This document shows positions 16,658 to 23,348 of a stretch of 23,348 bases of DNA, in pieces. The stretch is taken from assembly GCA_022701965.1 (NCBI GenBank), contig JAKONL010000166.1, positions 1 to 23,348 of the forward strand, written 5' to 3'. The DNA is from Burkholderiaceae bacterium (GTDB taxonomy: Bacteria > Pseudomonadota > Gammaproteobacteria > Burkholderiales > Burkholderiaceae). The notes under the pieces were generated by a model. It did no database searches. It worked only from the letters and a program-made list of their open reading frames with translations, and was not told the origin of the DNA. Positions within the stretch are counted from its first letter, which is position 1. Every line of letters starts with the position of its first letter. The translations under genes and the position numbers were made by a program.

Positions 16658-16670
16658 GTTGTCGTACAAC
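16658..16670. promoter_or_regulatory. Candidate GntR/FadR-type operator between udh and gntR
   Basis: The 13-bp sequence GTTGTCGTACAAC is a perfect inverted repeat (GTTGT, 3-bp centre, ACAAC) and contains TTGTCGTACAA, which fits the TnGTnnnACnA pattern known for FadR-subfamily GntR regulators. It lies 28 bp before the udh start and 54 bp before the gntR start. A possible gntR promoter, TTGTCG (16659-16664), 18 bp, TATCAT (16683-16688), would be covered by it, suggesting autorepression as well as control of udh. Confidence 0.65.
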
Positions 16671-16724
16671 TTCGCTGACGATTATCATCAGCCGATGGCC
16701 CGCCTGTCAACAGAAGTTCCCTCC

Positions 16725-17516
16725 ATGTCCGACGCTCCGGACATCTCTTCGAGTTCCTATGCGGAGCGGCCCAGGCAGAAGGGGCGCGGCCTGGCGCACA
16801 AGCTGGTCGACGATTTCGGCGCCCGCATCCGCGACGGCATGCTGCGCCCGGGCGACAAGCTGCCGACCGAGTCGGAAATCATGCAGGCCTTCGGCGTGAG
16901 CCGCACCGTGGTGCGCGAGGCGCTGTCGAAGCTGCAGGCCGCCGGGCTGGTGGAGACGCATCACGGCGTCGGGACCTTCGTGATGCAGCAGCGAGCGAGC
17001 GGCGTCTTCAGGCTGGACGCGGGCGACATCGCGACCTCGGTCGACGTGCTGGCGGTGCTGGAGCTGCGCATCAGCCTGGAAACCGAATCCGCCGGGCTGG
17101 CCGCAAGCCGACGCACCGAGGAGCAGCTGCAGGCGATGCGCACGGCGCTCGACGACTTCGAGCGCAACGTCGGCGTGGCCGGCGACACCGTGGCGCCGGA
17201 CTTCCGCTTCCACCTGCAGATCGCGCAGTCCACCGGCAACCCGTACTTCGCGGACATCATGAGCCACCTGGGCACGACGATCATCCCGCGCACCCGGATT
17301 AGTGCGCTGCGCAACCAGGAGCGCGGCGGCAGCTACCTGAGCCGCGTGAACCGCGAGCACGAGGAGATCTACGCGGCCATCGCGCGCCGCGATGCCGAAT
17401 CGGCACGCGCGGCGATGCGCATCCACCTGACCAACAGCCGCGAGCGGCTGCGCGCGGCGCAGGAGGCGGCACGGGTCGCGGGCGACACACCCGCCGCGGC
17501 GACCTCGAAGAACTGA
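16725..17516 (+). CDS. FadR/FCD-subfamily GntR transcriptional regulator
   Basis: This 263-residue regulator has an N-terminal winged helix (about 22-90, with RPGDKLPTESEIMQAFGVSR followed by TVVREALSKLQAAGLVETHHGVGTF) and a C-terminal FCD ligand-binding domain (about 105-250) with the His/Asp positions that usually hold a metal: DFRFHLQIA, REHEEIY and AMRIHLTNSR. It is divergent from udh and upstream of the kdgD arm, so it is the probable local repressor, released by a uronate, aldarate or pathway intermediate. Hexuronate/hexarate regulators of this subfamily (for example GguR in pseudomonads, from memory) are known. I prefer the ATG at 16725, which has AGAAG 8 bp upstream; an in-frame ATG at 16695 has no ribosome site and would add 10 residues. 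Confidence 0.9.
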   Translation: MSDAPDISSSSYAERPRQKGRGLAHKLVDDFGARIRDGMLRPGDKLPTESEIMQAFGVSRTVVREALSKLQAAGLVETHHGVGTFVMQQRASGVFRLDAGDIATSVDVLAVLELRISLETESAGLAASRRTEEQLQAMRTALDDFERNVGVAGDTVAPDFRFHLQIAQSTGNPYFADIMSHLGTTIIPRTRISALRNQERGGSYLSRVNREHEEIYAAIARRDAESARAAMRIHLTNSRERLRAAQEAARVAGDTPAAATSKN

Positions 17517-17551
17517 TCGGTACCGATTCGACTGGACAGGTCATTCCTTGA

Positions 17552-17564
17552 GTTGTACGATGAC
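17552..17564. promoter_or_regulatory. Possible degenerate second operator before the right-arm operon
   Basis: Between gntR and the Bug gene, GTTGTACGATGAC shares the half-site GTTGTACG with the opposite strand of the udh/gntR palindrome (GTTGTACGACAAC); 11 of 13 positions are the same. The second half is degraded (ATGAC instead of ACAAC), so it is weaker. It lies 77 bp before the start of the right-arm Bug gene and would let the same regulator control both arms. Confidence 0.4.
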
Positions 17565-17641
17565 TGACCACTGAAATCGTTCATGCGATTTCATGTGGGT
17601 TGTCGCCGGCCTCGTCGCCGGCCCCATCAAGGAGACATTAC

Positions 17642-18625
17642 ATGCCGACCCGCCGCCGCCTCACCGCCACCTGTTCCGCCGCGCTGCTCATGGCGCTGAC
17701 CGCCCTTCCGATGGCGGCGTCCGCCCAGGCGGACTGGCCGTCCAAGCCGATCAAGCTCATCGTGCCGTACCCGCCGGGCGGGTCGTCCGACATCATCGCC
17801 CGCGCGCTCAGCGTGCCGCTGGCCGCAGCGCTCAAGCAGACCGTGCTGGTGGAGAACCGCCCGGGTGCCAACGGCAACCTCGGCGCCGACTTCGTCGCCA
17901 AGTCCGCGCCCGACGGCTACAACATCCTGCTGTGCGACGTGGGTGCGCTGGCGATCAGCCCGTCGGTTTACACCAAGCTGGCCTTCGACCCGTCCAAGGA
18001 CCTGCGCGGCGTCGCGATGCTCGCGTATTCGCCGCACCTGCTGGTGGTGCACCCGTCGGTCAAGGCGAACAACCTCAAGGAGCTCGTCGCGCTCTCGAAG
18101 ACCAGCGACCTGAATTTCGCCGTGACGGCCACCGGCAGCGCGGCCCACCTCGCCGGCGTCGCGCTCGAGCGCGCCAGCGGCGCCAAGTGGACCTACGTGC
18201 CCTACAAGGGCGGCGTGCAGGCCGTGCAGGACACGGTCGCCGGCCAGACCCAGGTGCTGATGAACGGCATGCTCGCGACGCTGCCGCAGGTGCAGGGCGG
18301 CAAGCTCAAGGTGCTGGGCGTCTCGAAGGCCACGCGCATGCCGCTGCTCGGCGACGTGCCGACCATCGCCGAGCAGGGCGTGCCCGGCTATGAGTCGGGC
18401 ACCTGGCAGGGCGTGAAGGTCTCGCGCGGCACGCCCGACGCGATCGTCGCCCGGCTCAACAGGGAGCTGGTCACCATCATCCGCTCCGCCGACGTCCGTG
18501 CCCGCCTCACCGGCCAGGGCGCCGAGGTCGTGACCATGTCGCCCGCCGAAGAGGAGCAGTTCTTCAACAAGGAGCGCGCGCGCTGGGCCGCCGTCGTGAA
18601 GCAGGCCGACATCCGCCTCGACTGA
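17642..18625 (+). CDS. Bug/TctC-family periplasmic solute-binding protein (right arm)
   Basis: This 327-residue exported protein has a signal peptide with three arginines and cleavage near ASA|Q at residue 28. The mature protein carries [44 protein letters not shown] and [19 protein letters not shown], the usual Bug/TctC signatures. AAGGAG ends 7 bp before the ATG at 17642, which fixes the start; a longer frame from 17600 lacks a ribosome site. As with the other Bug protein of this locus, no TctA/TctB permease is nearby. It is only distantly similar to that one by eye, so the two are not a recent duplication. It is the first gene of the right arm, with kdgD 65 bp downstream; a ligand tied to aldarate metabolism is inferred from position. 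Confidence 0.9.
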   Translation: MPTRRRLTATCSAALLMALTALPMAASAQADWPSKPIKLIVPYPPGGSSDIIARALSVPLAAALKQTVLVENRPGANGNLGADFVAKSAPDGYNILLCDVGALAISPSVYTKLAFDPSKDLRGVAMLAYSPHLLVVHPSVKANNLKELVALSKTSDLNFAVTATGSAAHLAGVALERASGAKWTYVPYKGGVQAVQDTVAGQTQVLMNGMLATLPQVQGGKLKVLGVSKATRMPLLGDVPTIAEQGVPGYESGTWQGVKVSRGTPDAIVARLNRELVTIIRSADVRARLTGQGAEVVTMSPAEEEQFFNKERARWAAVVKQADIRLD

Positions 18626-18690
18626 TCCCGCCCGCCTTCGTTCCTCCCTCGTCCGATTTCCTCGTTCATCCATCACCCCAGACGTTCGCC

Positions 18691-19602
18691 ATGAATCCGC
18701 AAGAACTCAAATCCATCATGGGCTCCGGCCTGCTGTCGTTCCCGCTCACCGACTTCCACGCCAACGGCGACTTCAACAAGCAGGGCTACGAGAAGCGCCT
18801 CGAATGGCTTGCGCCGTACGGCGCGAGCGCGCTGTTCGCCGCGGGCGGCACCGGCGAATTCTTCTCGCTGACCGGCGACGAGTACCCGGGCATCATCCAG
18901 ACCGCGGTCGACACCTGCCGCGGCGTGGTGCCGATCATCGCGGGCGCCGGCGGCCCGACGCGCTTCGCCATCCAGTGCGCGCAGGCGGCCGAGAAGGCCG
19001 GCGCGCACGGCATCCTGCTGCTGCCGCACTACCTCACCGAAGCCGGCCAGGAAGGCCTGGCGGCGCATGTCGAGGCGGTCTGCAAGAGCGTGAAGTTCGG
19101 CGTCATCGTCTACAACCGCGCCAGCAGCCGCCTCAAGCCCGAGACGCTGGCCGGACTGGCCGAACGCAATCCGAACCTGGTCGGCTTCAAGGACGGCGTC
19201 GGCGACATCGAGGCGATGGTCGCGATCTACCAGCGCATGGGCGACCGCTTCGCCTACCTCGGCGGACTGCCCACGGCCGAGGTCTACGCCGCCGCCTACA
19301 AGGCGCTGGGCACCCCCGTGTACTCGTCGGCGGTCTTCAACTTCATCCCGAAGACGGCCATCGATTTCTACGAAGCCGTACGCACCGACGACCTCGACAC
19401 GCAGCATCGCCTCCTGAAGAACTTCTTCATGCCGTACCTCGACATCCGCAACAGGACGCAGGGCTACGCGGTGAGCATCGTGAAGGCCGGTGCGAAGATC
19501 GTCGGGCACGACGCCGGGCCGGTGCGTGCGCCGCTGACCGACCTGAAGCCCGACGAGATGGAAGCGCTGAAGGCGCTGATCGACAAGCTGGGTCCGCAGT
19601 AG
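18691..19602 (+). CDS. kdgD: 5-dehydro-4-deoxyglucarate dehydratase
   Basis: KdgD converts 5-dehydro-4-deoxy-D-glucarate to 2,5-dioxopentanoate (2-oxoglutarate semialdehyde) with loss of water and CO2, in the cytoplasm. The 303 residues match the family length. It is a class I aldolase-type (DapA/NAL fold) protein: [10 protein letters not shown] (52-61) binds the substrate carboxylate, Tyr141 (VYNR) is the proton shuttle and Lys167 (GFKDG) forms the Schiff base. [16 protein letters not shown] near 217-232 is also typical. The product of GarD is its substrate and its product feeds the dehydrogenase two genes downstream. There is no clear ribosome site; the 65 bp before it are pyrimidine-rich, so its translation signal is weak or relies on other features. 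Confidence 0.94.
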   Translation: MNPQELKSIMGSGLLSFPLTDFHANGDFNKQGYEKRLEWLAPYGASALFAAGGTGEFFSLTGDEYPGIIQTAVDTCRGVVPIIAGAGGPTRFAIQCAQAAEKAGAHGILLLPHYLTEAGQEGLAAHVEAVCKSVKFGVIVYNRASSRLKPETLAGLAERNPNLVGFKDGVGDIEAMVAIYQRMGDRFAYLGGLPTAEVYAAAYKALGTPVYSSAVFNFIPKTAIDFYEAVRTDDLDTQHRLLKNFFMPYLDIRNRTQGYAVSIVKAGAKIVGHDAGPVRAPLTDLKPDEMEALKALIDKLGPQ

Positions 19603-19664
19603 ATTCGCCTGCCTCCGGGCAGTCGAGAGTTCATCGACAACAACGAGACAACGAGAGACAAGAC

Positions 19665-20123
19665 ATGATCAAGAAATTCATCCTCATCGCAGCGGCTACC
19701 GTCGCTTTCACCGTTGTCGGCGGCTGCAGCCACATGCCGCGCCAGGCCGACGCGACGGCGCCCGCCGCCGTCGCCGCCGCGGCAGAGAAGCTGCGCATCG
19801 CGATGATCGACCCCACGCCGGCCGCGCTGAACGAGGTGGTCGCCGAGGAACTCAGCTACGGCCATTCGGGCGGCAAGGTCGACACCAAGGCCAGCTTCAT
19901 CAGCGACCTGATGGACGGCAAATCCGACTTCGTCACGCTGGTCATCACCGACCAGACGATCCGCATCGTCGACGGCGTCGCCATCGTGCGCCACACTCTG
20001 ACTGCCGACACCAACGACTCGGGCAAGCCGGGCAAGGTCAGCATCAAGATCCTCGGCGTCTGGCAGCAGCAGGGCGGCACCTGGAAGCTGCTCGCGCGGC
20101 AGGCCGTGCGTCCGCCGGTCTGA
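19665..20123 (+). CDS. NTF2/DUF4440-like lipoprotein in the kdgD operon
   Basis: This 152-residue protein starts with a lipoprotein signal (IKKF, hydrophobic core, lipobox VGGC with Cys21); Ser22 at the +2 place suggests sorting to the outer membrane. The rest (about 38-150) resembles the SnoaL/DUF4440 branch of the NTF2-like fold: an N-terminal helix region, ELSYGHSGGKVDTKASFISDL near 66-86, and strands VDGVAIVRHTL and GVWQQQGGTWKLLARQAV at the end. NTF2-like domains form a cone-shaped pocket and may bind or turn over small molecules; no catalytic set is clear. It sits between two cytoplasmic enzymes of the pathway, 62 bp after kdgD and 28 bp before the dehydrogenase. Its role is unknown; ligand binding in the periplasm is a guess. 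Confidence 0.8.
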   Translation: MIKKFILIAAATVAFTVVGGCSHMPRQADATAPAAVAAAAEKLRIAMIDPTPAALNEVVAEELSYGHSGGKVDTKASFISDLMDGKSDFVTLVITDQTIRIVDGVAIVRHTLTADTNDSGKPGKVSIKILGVWQQQGGTWKLLARQAVRPPV

Positions 20124-20151
20124 TTCAACTTCAACACAAGGTTTTCCACAC

Positions 20152-21588
20152 ATGCAGCAACACGACAACCTCATCGGCGGCGAATGGACCCGGGGCAATG
20201 CCTACAGCCCGAACCTGAACCCGTCGAACCTGGCCGACACCATCGCGGAGTACACGCAGGGCGACGCGGGCCACGTCGATGCGGCCGTGGCGGCGGCGAC
20301 GGCGGCGTTTCCGGCCTGGTCGACCAGCGGCATCCAGATGCGCAGCGACGCGCTCGACAAGATCGGCAACGAGATCCTCGCGCGCAAGGAAGAACTCGGC
20401 ACGCTGCTCGCCCGCGAAGAAGGCAAGACCAAGCCCGAAGGCATCGGCGAAGTCATGCGCGCCGGCCAGATCTTCAAGTTCTTCGCCGGCGAATGCCTGC
20501 GGCTGTCGGGCGAGACGATTCCGTCGGTGCGCCCGAACATCGGCGTGGAGATCACGCGCGAGCCTGTCGGCGTCGTCGGCCTGATCACGCCGTGGAACTT
20601 CCCGATCGCGATTCCGGCCTGGAAGATCGCACCGGCACTGGCCTTCGGCAACTGCGTGGTGCTCAAGCCCGCCGACCTGGTGCCCGGCAGCGCCTGGGCG
20701 CTGGCCGAGATCATCAGCCGCTCGGGCATCCCGCCGGGCGTGTTCAACCTGGTGATGGGCCGCGGCAGCGTGATCGGCGATGCGCTGGTGAACCATCCGG
20801 GCATCCACGCGATCAGCTTCACCGGCTCGGTCGGCGTGGGCAGCCGCATCGCGGTGCAGTGCGCGACGAACCACAAGAAGGTCCAGCTGGAGATGGGCGG
20901 CAAGAACCCGCAGGTCGTGCTCGACGACGCCGACCTCGCGCAGGCGGTCGAGCTCAGCGCGCAGAGCGCGTTCTACGCGACCGGCCAGCGCTGCACGGCA
21001 TCGAGCCGCTTCATCGTGACCGACGGCATCTACCCGAAGTACATCGAGGCGCTGCAGGCACGCATGGCGAAGATCAAGGTCGGCGACGCGCTGACCGCCG
21101 GCACCGACGTCGGCCCGGTCTCCAGCCAGAGCCAGCTCGACCAGGACCTGAGCTACATCGAGATCGGCCGCGGCGAAGGTGCGACGCTCGCCGCCGGCGG
21201 CCAGCGCCTGAAGCTCGACACCGACGGCTTCTACATGGCGCCGGCGCTGTTCGTCGACAGCGCAAAGACGATGCGCATCAACCGCGAGGAGATCTTCGGC
21301 CCGGTCGCCAGCGTCATCCGCGTGAAGGACTACGAGGAAGCGCTGGCCACGGCCAACGACACCGACTTCGGTCTGTCCGCCGGCATCGCGACGACCAGCC
21401 TCAAGTACGCGACGCACTTCAAGCGCCACAGCCAGGCCGGCATGGTGATGGTCAACCTGCCGACCGCGGGTGTCGACTATCACGTGCCGTTCGGCGGTCG
21501 CAAGGGCAGCAGCTACGGGCCGCGTGAACAGGGCAAGTACGCGCAGGAATTCTTCACGGTGGTGAAGACCGCGTACACGCTGGCCTAG
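20152..21588 (+). CDS. 2-oxoglutarate semialdehyde dehydrogenase (ALDH family)
   Basis: This 478-residue aldehyde dehydrogenase should oxidise 2,5-dioxopentanoate to 2-oxoglutarate, which enters the TCA cycle. Key residues are visible: Asn149 in TPWNFPIAIP, Lys172 in VLKPAD, Glu247 in LEMGGKNP and catalytic Cys281 in GQRCTASS; EEIFGPVASVIRV is the usual late motif. Length and the ending in GSSYGPREQGKYAQEFFTVVKT match the KGSADH branch used in aldarate and pentose oxidation. It follows kdgD and the lipoprotein gene in the same operon, which supports the substrate call; general succinate-semialdehyde dehydrogenase activity is an alternative. AAGG lies 10 bp upstream of the ATG. Confidence 0.92.
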   Translation: MQQHDNLIGGEWTRGNAYSPNLNPSNLADTIAEYTQGDAGHVDAAVAAATAAFPAWSTSGIQMRSDALDKIGNEILARKEELGTLLAREEGKTKPEGIGEVMRAGQIFKFFAGECLRLSGETIPSVRPNIGVEITREPVGVVGLITPWNFPIAIPAWKIAPALAFGNCVVLKPADLVPGSAWALAEIISRSGIPPGVFNLVMGRGSVIGDALVNHPGIHAISFTGSVGVGSRIAVQCATNHKKVQLEMGGKNPQVVLDDADLAQAVELSAQSAFYATGQRCTASSRFIVTDGIYPKYIEALQARMAKIKVGDALTAGTDVGPVSSQSQLDQDLSYIEIGRGEGATLAAGGQRLKLDTDGFYMAPALFVDSAKTMRINREEIFGPVASVIRVKDYEEALATANDTDFGLSAGIATTSLKYATHFKRHSQAGMVMVNLPTAGVDYHVPFGGRKGSSYGPREQGKYAQEFFTVVKTAYTLA

Positions 21589-21611
21589 TACCTGGCCTCG
21601 CCCCCAGGCTT

Positions 21612-21638
21612 GCCCTGCATCAGGCAGGGACGCGTTTT
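21612..21638 (+). terminator. Possible terminator after the right-arm operon
   Basis: CCCTGC (21613-21618) pairs with GCAGGG (21624-21629) across an ATCAG loop, and TTTT follows at 21635-21638 after ACGCG. It starts 24 bp after the dehydrogenase stop and overlaps the last codons of the convergent transporter gene. The stem is only 6 bp and the T-run is short and displaced, so this is a weak candidate. Confidence 0.4.
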
Positions 21639-23230
21639 GCGTGGCTGGCGCGCTGCGTGAACGCGCGCGCGATGAGCTCGAACACCAGTTCGCTCGCCAG
21701 CGCCAGCGCGGCGGCTGGCAGGGCGCCGGCCAGAAGCAACTGCCGGTCGTTGAGCGCGAGGCCGGTTACGATGCGCTCGCCGAAACCGCCCGCACCGATG
21801 AAGGCGGCGATGGTCGCGGTGCCGATGGCGATGGCCGTGGCAGTGCGCACGCCGGCCAGGAGCGTCGGCAGCGCCAGCGGCAGCATCACGTGGCGCAGGT
21901 TCTGCGCCGATGTCATGCCCAGCGCCGTGCCGGCCTGCCGCACGCCGGCGGGCACTTCGGCCAGGCCGGTCACGGTGTTGCGCATGATCGGCAGCAGCGA
22001 GTAGAGCGTCAGCGCGATCAGCGCCGGCAGCGTACCGATGGCGCCGAGCCACGAGATCAGCACGGCCAGGAGCGCCAGCGACGGCACCGTCTGCATCAGG
22101 CCGGCGATGCCCAGCACCACCGCGCTGGTCCGCGCATGCGAGGCCACCAGCACCGCGATCGGCACGCCGATCAAGATGGCCAGCCCGACCGACACCGCCA
22201 CCAGGAACAGATGCTGGCGGGCGAGCCGGCCGAGGTCCGAGCCGAACAGCTTGGCCGCGAAGCCGCGCGACGCATCGGCCGCCGTGCCGCCGGCGAGGAA
22301 GTCGCGCGCGATCGTGTCGAAGGCCACGCCCTGCAGTTCGGCGCGCGCGTTCATCGCGATCATGGCGCGCTCGTCGATGCGGCCTTCGAGCTTCTGCAGC
22401 GCCGCCCAGGCCTGGGGTGCGCGCGCCGGCACGTCGAGGCGGTAGAGCACCACCGCGTCGTAGCGCGGGAAGTAGGCGCGGTCGTCCTCGAGCACGCGCA
22501 GGCCGAGGTGGTCGATCTTGGCGTCGGTGGTGTAGATGTCGATGACGTCGATCTGCTTCGCGGCGACGGCGTCGTAGGCCAGGCCGTGGTCGAGGCCGGT
22601 CGGCTTCTGCGTGAAGCCGTAGCGCGCCGCGAGGCCCTGCCAGCCGTCGCCGCGGCCGATGAACTCGTTCGACAGGCCGAGCCGGAGTTCCGGATGGCGC
22701 GCGAGGTCCGACAGCGTGCGGATCTGCAGCCGGTCGGCATCGGCCGCGCGCATCGCGAGCGCATAGCCGTCGTTGAAACCCAGCGGGATCGCCACACCCA
22801 GGCCCAGCGGTGCGAGCGCGGCGTTCATCGCCTCGCGCGTCATCGTCGACGTGCCCGGCGTGGCCGCGTCCTTGAGGATCTCCAGCGCGATGGTGCCGGT
22901 GTATTCGGCATACAGGTCGATGTCGCCCGACCGCAGCGCGCCGTAGACGATGGCCGTGTTGCCCAGGCCCTGGCGCACGACCGGCGGTTTCTTCAGCTGC
23001 GGCGCTGCGGTCTGCGCCAGCACCTCCGCGAGGATGTACGACTCGGTGAAGCGCTTCGAACCGATGCGCAGTTCGGCGGCATCGGCCGGCGCCTTCTGGG
23101 CGAACACCGTGCCCATCGTCGCCATCAGCAGCAACAGCATCGCCAGCAACGCCGCGATGCCGCCCGACCATCGCGATGCGGCGAGCTTCGGAGTCTTGGG
23201 ACGCAGCGGGGTGATGGGTGGCGTGGGCAT
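21620..23230 (-). CDS. Glycine-betaine/choline-type ABC transporter: binding protein fused to permease
   Basis: This 536-residue protein joins two ABC importer parts in one chain. Residues 1-44 are a long basic N-terminus plus a hydrophobic segment ending VFA|Q (signal peptide or anchor). Residues about 52-325 are an OpuAC/ProX-type binding domain (LRIGSKRFTESYILAEVL; GDIDLYAEYTGTIALEIL; DVIDIYTTDAKI). Residues about 340-525 are a ProW/OpuAB-type permease, with GVRQAGTALGMTSAQNLRHV and MLPLALPTLLAGVRT as the EAA loop that docks the ATPase, and GAGGFGERIVTGL. The ligand is probably a quaternary amine, but related systems take ergothioneine or other compounds. No ATPase gene is in the window. 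An in-frame TAG lies four codons before the ATG at 23228-23230, so this is the first possible ATG, although it has no ribosome site. Confidence 0.88.
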   Translation of the reverse strand: MPTPPITPLRPKTPKLAASRWSGGIAALLAMLLLLMATMGTVFAQKAPADAAELRIGSKRFTESYILAEVLAQTAAPQLKKPPVVRQGLGNTAIVYGALRSGDIDLYAEYTGTIALEILKDAATPGTSTMTREAMNAALAPLGLGVAIPLGFNDGYALAMRAADADRLQIRTLSDLARHPELRLGLSNEFIGRGDGWQGLAARYGFTQKPTGLDHGLAYDAVAAKQIDVIDIYTTDAKIDHLGLRVLEDDRAYFPRYDAVVLYRLDVPARAPQAWAALQKLEGRIDERAMIAMNARAELQGVAFDTIARDFLAGGTAADASRGFAAKLFGSDLGRLARQHLFLVAVSVGLAILIGVPIAVLVASHARTSAVVLGIAGLMQTVPSLALLAVLISWLGAIGTLPALIALTLYSLLPIMRNTVTGLAEVPAGVRQAGTALGMTSAQNLRHVMLPLALPTLLAGVRTATAIAIGTATIAAFIGAGGFGERIVTGLALNDRQLLLAGALPAAALALASELVFELIARAFTQRASHAKRVPA

Positions 23231-23295
23231 CGCGAAAGTCTATGCGCCGCGTTGCCCGAGAGCAGCGGATTCACGCAGCTTTCCTACAGCCCTGC

Positions 23296-23331
23296 GTGCG
23301 ACGCACCGATGCGTCCCGTGCAGCGTCGCAC
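23296..23331. promoter_or_regulatory. Overlapping inverted repeats upstream of the transporter fusion
   Basis: GTGCGACGC (23296-23304) and GCGTCGCAC (23323-23331) form a perfect 9-bp inverted repeat with an 18-bp spacer. A second perfect repeat, GACGCA (23300-23305) and TGCGTC (23310-23315) with a CCGA loop, reuses part of the first arm, so the two hairpins exclude each other. They lie 66-101 bp upstream of the fusion gene start. An operator, an attenuator-like leader or a terminator of an upstream gene are all possible. The rest of 23231-23348 shows nothing I can name. Confidence 0.35.
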
Positions 23332-23348
23332 CGACACTCGGCGCTCTG

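Noticed and set aside
16695..16724. Earlier start for the GntR regulator
   Set aside because: There is no ribosome-binding sequence before the ATG at 16695, and the candidate -10 element would sit directly against it; the ATG at 16725 has AGAAG at good spacing.
17600..17641. Earlier start for the right-arm Bug protein
   Set aside because: The 14 added residues would spoil the signal peptide, and AAGGAG is placed correctly for the ATG at 17642.

Overview
The window comes from a GC-rich beta-proteobacterium, most likely a member of the Comamonadaceae close to Variovorax. The clues are the strong GC bias at third codon positions, two Bug-type (TctC-family) solute-binding proteins, a glycine-rich DEAD-box helicase tail of a kind I associate with that family, and an intergenic hairpin element that I recall as a dispersed repeat in Variovorax-like genomes. 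This taxonomic call is inference: there is no rRNA or tRNA in the window.

Layout. Positions 1-3831 hold housekeeping genes: the 3' end of an RhlE-like RNA helicase, an HsrA-like MFS exporter and apaH (both on the minus strand), and, divergent from apaH, a DUF21/CBS/CorC-HlyC membrane protein. Positions 3832-7415 hold an iron-uptake operon. A Fur-box-like palindrome overlaps a candidate promoter, followed by a TonB-dependent siderophore receptor, a PepSY-type putative siderophore reductase and a 61-residue membrane protein that overlaps its upstream neighbour by 4 bp.

Positions 7446-21588 are the main find: a two-armed locus for oxidative uronate/aldarate catabolism around a FadR-type GntR regulator. 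The left arm (minus strand, 16630 down to 7446) reads udh, SMP-30 lactonase, TRAP DctP, DctQ, DctM, exported beta-propeller lactonase, garD, SDR oxidoreductase, Bug protein. The right arm (plus strand, after gntR) reads Bug protein, kdgD, NTF2/DUF4440-like lipoprotein, ketoglutarate-semialdehyde dehydrogenase. Together these give a full predicted route: uronate import, oxidation to an aldarolactone, hydrolysis to aldarate, dehydration to 5-keto-4-deoxyglucarate, decarboxylating dehydration to 2-oxoglutarate semialdehyde, and oxidation to 2-oxoglutarate. A perfect GntR/FadR-type palindrome lies between udh and gntR, and a degraded copy lies in front of the right arm.

Positions 21620-23230 (minus strand) encode a single-chain substrate-binding protein/permease fusion of the glycine-betaine/choline ABC family, preceded by two overlapping inverted repeats at the window's right edge.

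The pathway itself is known. The less ordinary points are the pairing of a cytoplasmic and an exported lactonase, the two orphan Bug proteins, the lipoprotein inserted between kdgD and the dehydrogenase, the hairpin element splitting the TRAP permease pair, and the transporter fusion. I found no CRISPR array, insertion sequence, prophage, tRNA or rRNA.
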